From: Candidatus Zixiibacteriota bacterium
Lineage (GTDB): Bacteria > Zixibacteria > MSB-5A5 > WJJR01
Direction of reading: 5' to 3'
DNA length: 8,018 bases
Assembly (NCBI GenBank): GCA_014729565.1
Contig: WJJR01000008.1
Coordinates: forward strand, 1 to 8,018
The position numbers were made by a program, and so were the translations under genes. The notes beneath the pieces are model-generated. The model had not been told where the DNA came from, ran no database searches, and saw only the letters and a list, made by a program, of their open reading frames with translations. How positions within the stretch are numbered: position 1 is the stretch's first letter; the number at the start of each line of letters is the position of its first letter. Below are positions 1-5,709 of the stretch, piece by piece.

Positions 1-58
1 CAACTCGTATTGACCTAATAACATCATCAGTCGGCTGCTGCCGGAACGGAGGTGGACA

Positions 59-1624
59 ATGCGTTCTGTCGTGTGGGTTTGGCTTGTGGTGGGCGTGATT
101 GGTCTTTCGGTCGCTACCCACAATATTGCGCAGGCCGTGGAGGCAAGTACTCCCGATTGCGCGGACATCGATCTGGCACATCTGTCGTATGTGCACGAAC
201 TGCTTCATCTATCGGAGGCGTATCCGGACCAGATCTGGCCGTCACTCGACTACCGTGAGATCCCCATTGTAATCTATCGTCCCGACTCCATTGCGTATTT
301 GTTCAATCATCCCGAGCCACCGTCAGAATTCTCACCAATCCAGACTCTCCCCTGGGAATCTGACCCGCCAATCTGCGTCCATCATGGCCCATTCCGGAAC
401 TTCGTCGGCCAGATGTGGATTTGGGAAGACATCGCGGGCCGTTCGGCGCTGGTGTATCCGTATGGGCCGGACTCAACCTGGGAGTCTCGCTTCATGCTCA
501 CGGTGGCGCACGAGGCATTTCACACATATCAGGTGACCGGCTTTGCCGACCTCGGTGATTCGCGTGAAGAACTTTATCCCCTGACGAACGTCGATAACAT
601 TGCCCTGGCCACACTCGAGAATCTCATTCTCATCGATGCGCTGACGGCACTCGAGAACGAAAACCACACAGGCATCATCACACGCGCTGCGGAATTCGTG
701 ACGGTGCGCGAGCGTCGTTGGCACATTGCACCGGACTTCGTCGGACACCACGAGCGCGTCAAGGAGCGAACGGAGAACACGGCGTTCTACGTGGAGACCA
801 AGCTCGCGGAGTTGGGTGGTCGCGAGGAGTACAGACCCACCGATTTCGCGGATTACGCTCGCTTCAATCCGTATCGCACGCGATCGATGGTGTTGCAGGA
901 TTTGCGTGACGGAATCGCGGCCCACATCACCAACGGCGCCATCGATCCAATGGCGATGCCGCGTTACCGGATATATGACAACGGCGCTGCACTTGGCTAC
1001 ATGCTCGATGTCCTCGGCCCGGACAATTGGAAAGAGATCGTGTCATCCGACACTCTGGCTGCCTACCATGAGCTACTTCTGCAGGCATTGGCAGGTGAGA
1101 CTCTGGACACGCAACTCGAAGCGATTAAGGAGCGGTACGGCTACGACACCATCCATGCGGCGGCGGCCGCCAATGTGCACGTCTATCTCGACGAGGTTCG
1201 TGAACTTGAAGAGACAATCAAGTCGCAGGGGCATTGCTGCATTGAGGTGGCGATGTTGACGGCCGGTGGCTTGTCGAAGAGCAAACGGTCACGGGCCCGT
1301 GTGCTCTACGCCGATGACGGGCGCGCAACGTTGATCGAATCCGCTGATCGGTTTGTCCTGGAAAACCCGCGCGGATCGGTCGCCATCAAGAACCATGGTT
1401 TGACCTACCGCCGCTCGGAAGACCGCGACACCGCGTACGTGTGCACCTACATTCAGGATGGACCCGATCATGCGGTATTCGACGGTCAGAAACGACGCCT
1501 CTCCCCCGGCCAGTACAGTGCCGATTCTGCAATCACCTGTACGATCGGTGACGTGATCGCCGTCCACGGCGAACGGGGAACGATCACGGTGTCGGACACG
1601 CTGGTGTCGATCGTGATACAATGA
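59..1624 (+). CDS. Secreted zinc-metallopeptidase-like protein (HExxH, probable gluzincin)
   Basis: This 521-residue protein is probably exported and may cleave peptides outside the cytoplasm. Residues 1-26 form a Sec signal peptide with one Arg, a hydrophobic core (VVWVWLVVGVIGLSVA) and a likely cut near AQA-VEA; there is no lipobox. The zinc signature HEAFH lies at 151-155 after a hydrophobic strand (FMLTVA), giving ligands H151 and H155 and catalytic E152. About 84 residues later, TENTAFYVE (238-246) resembles the 'EG.A.YvE' helix of gluzincins, so E239 is my inferred third ligand. YDNGAALGYMLD (306-317) fits the usual downstream helix. After about residue 395 the chain looks beta-rich and may be an accessory domain. 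The start is supported by GGAGG at 48-52, six bases upstream. The gene converges on the next one with an 11-base gap. Family and substrate are not identified; a catalytically dead relative cannot be excluded. Confidence 0.82.
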   Translation: MRSVVWVWLVVGVIGLSVATHNIAQAVEASTPDCADIDLAHLSYVHELLHLSEAYPDQIWPSLDYREIPIVIYRPDSIAYLFNHPEPPSEFSPIQTLPWESDPPICVHHGPFRNFVGQMWIWEDIAGRSALVYPYGPDSTWESRFMLTVAHEAFHTYQVTGFADLGDSREELYPLTNVDNIALATLENLILIDALTALENENHTGIITRAAEFVTVRERRWHIAPDFVGHHERVKERTENTAFYVETKLAELGGREEYRPTDFADYARFNPYRTRSMVLQDLRDGIAAHITNGAIDPMAMPRYRIYDNGAALGYMLDVLGPDNWKEIVSSDTLAAYHELLLQALAGETLDTQLEAIKERYGYDTIHAAAAANVHVYLDEVRELEETIKSQGHCCIEVAMLTAGGLSKSKRSRARVLYADDGRATLIESADRFVLENPRGSVAIKNHGLTYRRSEDRDTAYVCTYIQDGPDHAVFDGQKRRLSPGQYSADSAITCTIGDVIAVHGERGTITVSDTLVSIVIQ

Positions 1625-1635
1625 AATCGGCGATG

Positions 1636-2448
1636 CTACGACGTCTTTGTCCCCACGGTCAACAGATGCGCGGTCACGGCCATCGCCGATGGGTCCGATT
1701 CGATCCGGCGAATACATTCGAGAAGCATCGCGCGGCGGCTGGGATCGTTCAAACGTTCGTCGAGATCCTGCAGCAAAAACGCCGGTCCTTCGACGGCGGC
1801 AGTGAGGTCGTGACGGAATCCCGCCGCCTCCAACTCGTTCTGTAATGTTGCCGGATCGTGGAAATGGGCCTCGGTGAAGTAGTTGGGATTGTCGGTCGGG
1901 TTGGTGTGATGGCCGGTATCGAGGTCCTGGTCGACAATCTCATCGAAGACCGGATCATCAATTTCGGAAATGATCTTACCGTCGATCAGCGATGCCAGGC
2001 GGGATATCGCGGCGGCAATGACGATGCCATCCGGCTTGAGCACGCGCAGGGCGTGACGCAGCGCCGTGAGGCGATCGTCGTAATTCGGCAAGTGGTACAG
2101 CGGCCCGAGCATCAACACCACATCGACCGACGCGTCATCCAACGGCAATTCGCGTGCATCGGCAATGATATAACGCGCGATGTGATTCTGTTCTTTCCGC
2201 TCGTCGGTGTCCCGGGCCTGCGCGACGTGGTGTGCCACCAGGTCGATCAAATAGACCTCGTATCCCTTCTCGGCCAACCAGCGGGCGTACACACCGGTCC
2301 CGCCGCCGACATCGGCGATGACCGCCGGCGAATCGGGGAGATATCGAGTGATGATCTCTTCGCTACGAATACGTTCCAGTTGTCCGCGTGCGTCATTGAG
2401 GCGTTGGGACTCGTCGAATTCGCGGTAGTGTTTGTTGATCGTATCCAT
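1636..2448 (-). CDS. Class I SAM-dependent methyltransferase
   Basis: This 270-residue cytoplasmic protein should transfer a methyl group from S-adenosylmethionine to an unidentified acceptor. Visible Rossmann-fold landmarks are motif I DVGGGTG (46-52), the acidic end of strand 2 at D69 (VYLID), D97 in ADARELPL for the adenine contact, VLMLGPLYHL (111-120) as motif IV, and RVLKPDG (135-141) before strand 5. The region FTEAHFHDPATLQNELEAAGF-like (191-211) and the closing AHLLTVGTK strand match the C-terminal half of Methyltransf_11/25-type enzymes. The length is normal for a stand-alone enzyme. The start ATG is complementary to 2446-2448; only a weak purine-rich site (GAG) precedes it, so the start is likely but not certain. 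The gene is transcribed away from the repeat-rich region and converges on the peptidase gene. Its substrate (small molecule, quinone, protein or RNA) cannot be read from the sequence. Confidence 0.87.
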   Translation of the reverse strand: MDTINKHYREFDESQRLNDARGQLERIRSEEIITRYLPDSPAVIADVGGGTGVYARWLAEKGYEVYLIDLVAHHVAQARDTDERKEQNHIARYIIADARELPLDDASVDVVLMLGPLYHLPNYDDRLTALRHALRVLKPDGIVIAAAISRLASLIDGKIISEIDDPVFDEIVDQDLDTGHHTNPTDNPNYFTEAHFHDPATLQNELEAAGFRHDLTAAVEGPAFLLQDLDERLNDPSRRAMLLECIRRIESDPSAMAVTAHLLTVGTKTS

Positions 2449-2492
2449 AGGCGCTCAGTCCATACGCTCGGCGTCACCGTAAGACAAACAAA

Positions 2493-2521
2493 AATGTGTG
2501 TCGCACTGCTGACGGAGTCAA
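2493..2521 (-). promoter_or_regulatory. Possible sigma-70-type promoter of the methyltransferase gene
   Basis: Read on the - strand, TTGACT (2516-2521) is a good -35 box. A 17-base spacer leads to CACATT (2493-2498), a poor -10 box, about 45 bases before the methyltransferase start codon. Position and spacing fit, but the -10 match is weak and the organism's sigma consensus is unknown. Confidence 0.28.
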
Positions 2522-2581
2522 CCCGGGAGATGGTGAGCGCAGTAGGCGTGCGATTGATGTTGGGGTGCCCCACCGTGGCTC

Positions 2582-2649
2582 AGCGCCGTAGGCGCTTATG
2601 TGAGTGGTGCAACGTTCATAGCCCGCTCCAGCGGGCTTCTTGTATTTTA
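2582..2649 (+). repeat. Two-hairpin intergenic element, copy A
   Basis: This is a dispersed repeat whose second copy is at 7846-7914, in the same orientation. Hairpin 1 has arms AGCGCC (2582-2587) and GGCGCT (2591-2596) around GTA. A linker of about 23 bases follows, then hairpin 2 with arms AGCCCGC (2620-2626) and GCGGGCT (2631-2637) around TCCA, then TCTTGTATTTTA. From 2591 the copies match over 59 bases with five differences by eye. Hairpin 2 plus the T-rich tail looks like an intrinsic terminator on the + strand, yet no + strand gene lies directly upstream, so here it is more likely a mobile or structural element. Confidence 0.8.
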
Positions 2650-2671
2650 ACCCCCGGTGGTAAGTTCACCC

Positions 2672-2758
2672 TACATACTCACACCGAGATAGGGTTCGGC
2701 ATGCTCACCCTGAAGGGTTCGGCGCTCCCAGAGTTCGGCACGCTCACCTTAAGGGGCT
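2672..2758 (+). repeat. Composite GC-rich palindromic repeat, copy R1
   Basis: One of three copies of a repeat starting TACATACTCAC, followed by a small imperfect hairpin (CCGA...TTCGG), then GCTCACCCTGAAGGG, whose CCCT/AGGG forms a mini-stem, then TCGGCGCTCC. In this copy the module TTCGGCACGCTCACC recurs at 2734-2748, so it is partly duplicated in tandem. The later hairpin seen in R2 and R3 (arms GCACCGAGC and GCTCGGTGC) is absent, so R1 is a variant or truncated form. It lies 22 bases after two-hairpin copy A. Confidence 0.75.
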
Positions 2759-2796
2759 GATCCTCCGGCGATACTCAAATACAAAGAGGACCCAGT

Positions 2797-2945
2797 GTGC
2801 CACTGTACCTTGGTCAGTGGCACTGTTACAATCCTCCTTCGAATCACATTAAACACTGACACTCGACTGTCCACTAGAGCTCATCAATTGTCATCCTCGG
2901 CACGACGAGCAAGCTCGTGCTACCACTGACCAAGGTCAGCGGCAC
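2797..2945. repeat. Inverted pair of palindromic arms, possibly a miniature element
   Basis: The left arm (2797-2823) is a hairpin: GTGCCACTG, nine loop bases, CAGTGGCAC. The right arm (2921-2945), reverse-complemented, matches the left with a few substitutions and one inserted base, sharing ACCTTGGTCAGTGG. About 97 bases lie between them, with no ORF; they include another palindrome (ACGAGC, AA, GCTCGT, 2905-2918). The layout resembles a miniature inverted-repeat element, but no clear target-site duplication is visible. Two independent insertions of the same hairpin in opposite orientation would look the same. Confidence 0.6.
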
Positions 2946-3040
2946 CCGCTCATATATGATGGAATGAATTGCCTCCGGAGAATCTTAACGCGCCGCAACT
3001 CGATTTCGCTCGTTGTAAACAAGCGATGGGCACCTCACTC

Positions 3041-3132
3041 CACATACTCACGCCGAGCTGCGCTTCGGCACGCTCACCCTGAAGGGCTCGGCGGTCCGTT
3101 TGTTTCTGCACCGAGCTGGGGCTCGGTGCTCC
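3041..3132 (+). repeat. Composite GC-rich palindromic repeat, copy R2
   Basis: This copy carries the full set of modules: CACATACTCAC, an imperfect hairpin (GCCGA...TCGGC), GCTCACCCTGAAGGG, TCGGCGGTCCG, a short T-rich spacer, then a perfect nine-pair hairpin with arms GCACCGAGC (3108-3116) and GCTCGGTGC (3121-3129) around TGGG. It aligns along its whole length with the reverse complement of 7754-7843 (R3), with about ten mismatches and a two-base gap by eye. The sequence is non-coding. Confidence 0.8.
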
Positions 3133-3269
3133 GGGGTACGGTGCCCAGGTGCCGGGTGCCCTACTGTTTTGCAGTCCGCACCTACTTGGTCATTGGCGCG
3201 ATGCGCAGGGCTTGTGACTGACGGAGGCTGCGTCACAAATCGATGCCACACAGCCCTGCCGCACCGCTT

Positions 3270-3291
3270 ATCACGCCGGGCGAAGCGTGAT
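3270..3291. repeat. Inverted repeat across the stop codon of the 124-codon gene
   Basis: Arms ATCACGC (3270-3276) and GCGTGAT (3285-3291) are perfectly complementary around eight bases and overlap the stop codon (complement of 3271-3273). No T-rich run follows on the - strand, so it is not a standard intrinsic terminator, though it could protect the 3' end of the transcript. Confidence 0.4.
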
Positions 3292-3645
3292 CGCTTGATC
3301 ACCGGAAGCGTCGACTTCCAGTTTCTCCAGTGTCGATGTTCCCTCGTGTGTCGAACCACTGGGTTGGTCTAACTGGCGGACGCTAAAATCGTCGGCCTTG
3401 CACTTGCGACTGAGAAACCCGGTGAAAATCCGCGCCAAGTCTTCGGCGATCGGCAGCAGCCCTTCCACAAAACACAATCGTTCGCTGGTGTTCACGTGGA
3501 CTTGACTGTCCGATCGTACCCTGGCCCGTCCGTGCAGTGACTCCGCAGCGGCCACAGCCAACACCAATGTTTCGAGAATGACCGGAATTGGCGCGCTTGG
3601 TCCGAACCGATACTCGTAGGAGATGGTGTCGTTCCCGTGGTTCAT
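3271..3645 (-). CDS. Small protein of unknown function (124 residues)
   Basis: I do not recognise this protein. The frame is open further upstream (to 3708), but the start complementary to 3643-3645 is preferred because GGGAG lies a few bases before it on the - strand, and the longer N-terminus looks like translated leader. The 124-residue chain begins MNHGNDTISYEYRFG. It has a hydrophobic, Ala-rich helix (VILETLVLAVAAAESLHG, 22-39), then RARVRSDSQVHVNTSERLCFVEG (an amphipathic strand-turn-helix pattern), then LARIFTGFLSRK (70-81). The last 40 residues are polar and acidic and probably disordered. There is no signal peptide, no obvious metal site apart from C58 and C82, and no DNA-binding motif. 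It is divergent from the KaiC-like gene across about 540 bases, so any link to the signalling operon is speculative. Compact composition and the good ribosome binding site argue that it is real. Confidence 0.62.
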   Translation of the reverse strand: MNHGNDTISYEYRFGPSAPIPVILETLVLAVAAAESLHGRARVRSDSQVHVNTSERLCFVEGLLPIAEDLARIFTGFLSRKCKADDFSVRQLDQPSGSTHEGTSTLEKLEVDASGDQAITLRPA

Positions 3646-3706
3646 AACTCTCCCTGAATTCTTCCCTTCTTCAATTGTCAGTTTCCCGGAATCTGACCTC
3701 GCGACC

Positions 3707-3746
3707 AAAATGCCATGCCTTTAACCTCTTGTCTGTAGGGCATTTT
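3707..3746. promoter_or_regulatory. Inverted repeat upstream of the 124-codon gene, possible operator
   Basis: AAAATGCC (3707-3714) and GGCATTTT (3739-3746) are perfectly complementary with a 24-base gap. They sit about 60-100 bases upstream of the 124-codon start, where a regulator could bind two half-sites. The centre-to-centre spacing is about 32 bases, or three helical turns. Chance occurrence cannot be excluded. Confidence 0.3.
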
Positions 3747-3847
3747 CCGCTAGCGAGTTAGGTGTTTGCCGCTCCCAGAAACAGACCGAATCGAAGCGGG
3801 ATGTGATGGGTCTAGCAGCCAAGTTCCTGGGTGGATGATGGGTGTCG

Positions 3848-3868
3848 GTTGCCGGATGCTCCGGCAAC
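3848..3868. repeat. Perfect eight-pair hairpin in the operon leader
   Basis: Arms GTTGCCGG (3848-3855) and CCGGCAAC (3861-3868) enclose ATGCT. No T-tract follows, so it is not an intrinsic terminator. It lies about 320 bases before the KaiC-like start and could be part of a structured leader or another small palindromic repeat. Confidence 0.5.
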
Positions 3869-3961
3869 TAACGACCGTCCGAGAGACCGCACGTTGAGGG
3901 ATGATAGGGGATGGTCCGTCGGGCAAAACCCGCCTCTCGCTTCTCTGTTTCGTACGCAGTC

Positions 3962-3977
3962 GAAAACACTGGTTTTC
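3962..3977. repeat. Short AT-rich hairpin in the operon leader
   Basis: Arms GAAAAC (3962-3967) and GTTTTC (3972-3977) enclose ACTG. The stem is short and AT-rich, and could be a regulator half-site pair or chance. Confidence 0.3.
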
Positions 3978-4188
3978 AAAGACTTAAGTTTGGATATTGG
4001 TCACATCACCGGCTTGGCGTAAGACAGTCTCATAGCAAACAGCGTATCGAGAATTGTAGTGCGTCGACCGGATCGACTGTACTGTCCTGCAACCTGTGTT
4101 GTGGGCTAAAAAGCAGAAGACGTCGACGGGTTCATCGGTATCGTCCTCGTATTCTCAACGAATGCCTGCTTGAAGGGACGCGATACCA

Positions 4189-5709
4189 ATGGAAGCAGAC
4201 GAATCAACCGCAGCGGGCGACCGCGTATCGACCGGTATCGATGGTCTCGATGAAGTACTGGGCGGTGGCTTGCCTCGCAGTTACACCTATCTGATTCAAG
4301 GCCCACCCGGTACGGGGAAAACGACGCTGGCTCTGCGTTTCTGCATGGCCGGTGCGGCGCGCAATGAGCGTGTTTTGTATGTTACAACAGTCGAACCCAA
4401 AAGTGATCTGCACATGATTGCCCGCTCTCACGGATGGTCGCTCGATGGTATCACCATCTCCGAGCACAATTCCCAGGAGCAGGATGCCGAGGCGATTGAA
4501 CAGTCGGTGTTTCATCCCGCCGAAGTGGAGTTGCCCCGGTTGATCGAGAACCTGCTCGCAATCATCGACCAGATCAAACCGCAACGCCTGGTGGTTGACT
4601 CGCTGTCAGAGATTCGACTCCTCGATGCCGATCGGCGCTGGTTTCGCCGGCAGGTGATCGGTCTGCAGCGGGCGTTGAGCCATTACGACTGCACAACTTT
4701 GTTGTGTGACGACCGACTGACGGATAAACAGCCGGTCGAGAGCAGTGTGCGCGGTGTCATCAATTTGGAATTGACCACACCGGAATATGGCCCGGACCAT
4801 GGACGACTGCGCGTGGCCAAGTTGCGGGGCAGCCCATACGCCTCGGGTCATCACGACTACCGTATTCTCACCGGTAGTTTTGACGTTTACCCGCGCCTGG
4901 TGGGCTCTGATGACCGGCACGAGCGTGACTCGGAAACCATCTCCACGGGTGTCGCCGAGTTGGATTCGCTGTATGGCGGAGGCGGCCTTGATCGGGGTTC
5001 CTCGGTCCTGTTGCTGGGACCGGCGGGATGCGGCAAGTCGATTGTTTCAAGCCAAATCGTCATGGCGGCGGCCGACCGTGGCGAACACGCCGCGGTGTAC
5101 CTGTTTGACGAGAACATACACACGTTTCTGAAGCGGTCGCGCTCTCTGGGAATGAATTTGAGACGACACGTCGAATCCGGGTCCATCGATGTTCGGCAAG
5201 TGGACCCCGCCGAAATGACACCCGGGGAATTCAGCCACATAGTCCGTGAGAGTGTCATGCAGAATGGCGTTCGTCTGGTCGTGATCGACAGCCTGGCCGG
5301 ATACATCCACGCGATGCCGAATGAGCGGTTGCTGGCTCTTCACATCCATGAGCTACTGAACTATCTTTGCAATCGTGAGGTCACTGTACTGCTCACCATG
5401 GCGCAGCACGGTCTTCCGGGAACGCCGCCTAACTCGCCGGTTGATTTGAGTTACATATCCGATTCTGTCATGCTGTTGAATCATTTTGAATGTAAAGGCG
5501 AAATTCGCAAGGCCATTTCGGTCTACAAACGACGTGGTGGCGATCATGAGCGACACATTCGAGAACTCCAGTTCACGTCCGGCGGAATCCGCATCGGGGA
5601 GCCGCTCACACAATTCCGCGGAATCCTCACCGGGAACCCGGACTTCACGGGTACGGCTTTACCCGATGTCACAAGGCACGATCAGGAAGAAACGCTTACC
5701 GGCAGCTGA
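4189..5709 (+). CDS. KaiC/RAD55-like protein with two RecA-fold ATPase domains
   Basis: This 506-residue soluble protein has the double-domain layout of KaiC-like ATPases, which use ATP hydrolysis and sometimes autophosphorylation to drive signalling. Domain 1 (about 12-235) opens with RVSTGIDGLDEVLGGGLP, then Walker A GPPGTGKT (38-45) and Walker B LVVDS (134-138). Domain 2 (about 248-480) has ISTGVAELDSLYGGGGLDRG, Walker A GPAGCGKS (277-284) and Walker B LVVIDS (363-368). The catalytic Glu pair of KaiC is altered: V68-E69 in domain 1 and D307-E308 in domain 2. At the KaiC Ser431/Thr432 position it has S421-Y422 before DSVMLL. The C-terminal tail is short, and I see no KaiA-binding tail. AAGGGA at 4173-4178 supports the start. 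The kinase gene begins within its last 44 bases, so the two products are probably made and work together. No kaiB or kaiA is nearby, so a true circadian role is doubtful. Confidence 0.92.
   Translation: MEADESTAAGDRVSTGIDGLDEVLGGGLPRSYTYLIQGPPGTGKTTLALRFCMAGAARNERVLYVTTVEPKSDLHMIARSHGWSLDGITISEHNSQEQDAEAIEQSVFHPAEVELPRLIENLLAIIDQIKPQRLVVDSLSEIRLLDADRRWFRRQVIGLQRALSHYDCTTLLCDDRLTDKQPVESSVRGVINLELTTPEYGPDHGRLRVAKLRGSPYASGHHDYRILTGSFDVYPRLVGSDDRHERDSETISTGVAELDSLYGGGGLDRGSSVLLLGPAGCGKSIVSSQIVMAAADRGEHAAVYLFDENIHTFLKRSRSLGMNLRRHVESGSIDVRQVDPAEMTPGEFSHIVRESVMQNGVRLVVIDSLAGYIHAMPNERLLALHIHELLNYLCNREVTVLLTMAQHGLPGTPPNSPVDLSYISDSVMLLNHFECKGEIRKAISVYKRRGGDHERHIRELQFTSGGIRIGEPLTQFRGILTGNPDFTGTALPDVTRHDQEETLTGS
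5648..5665 (+). promoter_or_regulatory. Hairpin directly against the kinase start codon
   Basis: Arms CGGGTA (5648-5653) and TACCCG (5660-5665) are perfectly complementary around six bases, and the kinase ATG (5666-5668) follows with no gap. No Shine-Dalgarno sequence is visible at the usual distance. Ribosomes still translating the KaiC-like frame would melt the stem, so it fits translational coupling of the two genes. The function is inferred. Confidence 0.4.

Larger units (their letters stand above)
2449..3270. other. Repeat-rich intergenic region without a convincing gene
   Basis: About 820 bases separate the methyltransferase start from the stop of the 124-codon gene. Open frames exist (for example 2964-3221) but run through repeats, have odd composition and lack ribosome binding sites, so I see no gene. 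The stretch holds the two-hairpin element copy A, composite repeats R1 and R2, and an inverted pair of palindromic arms, each listed separately. Three GGTGCC hexamers occur close together at 3140-3160. The density of palindromes suggests a landing zone for small non-autonomous elements. Confidence 0.7.
3747..4188. other. Non-coding leader region upstream of the KaiC-like gene
   Basis: No convincing gene lies here; open frames such as 3911-4294 overlap the KaiC-like gene out of frame and lack protein-like composition. The region should contain the operon promoter, but I found no strong sigma-70 or sigma-54 match. Two perfect hairpins are listed separately. A third weak stem, CGGG and CCCG around CAAAA, lies near 3919-3931. 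AAGGGA at 4173-4178 is the ribosome binding site of the KaiC-like gene, with a rather long ten-base spacing. Confidence 0.55.

Noticed and set aside
1858..2760. A 300-codon + strand open frame opposite the methyltransferase
   Set aside because: It is antisense to a protein with clear SAM-binding motifs, runs on into repeats, and its translation shows no domain.
2582..3132. CRISPR array or integron-like attachment sites
   Set aside because: The repeats are irregular in length, spacing and orientation, with no uniform spacers, cas genes or integrase in the window.
2964..3359. Small open frames on both strands over repeat R2
   Set aside because: They translate palindromic repeats, have no ribosome binding sites and show Arg/Cys-rich shadow composition.
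3646..3708. Longer N-terminus for the 124-codon gene
   Set aside because: GGGAG directly precedes the internal ATG at 3643-3645, and the extra residues are polar leader-like sequence.
3901..3980. Possible riboswitch (GGGCAAAACCCG and nearby stems)
   Set aside because: Loop sequence and stem order do not fit a c-di-GMP or other known riboswitch consensus that I could check by eye.
3911..4294. A 127-codon + strand open frame ending inside the KaiC-like gene
   Set aside because: It overlaps the first codons of the ATPase in another frame, lacks a ribosome binding site and has no recognisable protein features.
5486..5665. Longer N-terminus for the kinase (start at 5486 or 5546)
   Set aside because: The extra codons overlap the KaiC-like gene by up to 224 bases and give Ser/Arg-rich sequence without structure; the receiver-like fold begins about 20 residues after ATG 5666.
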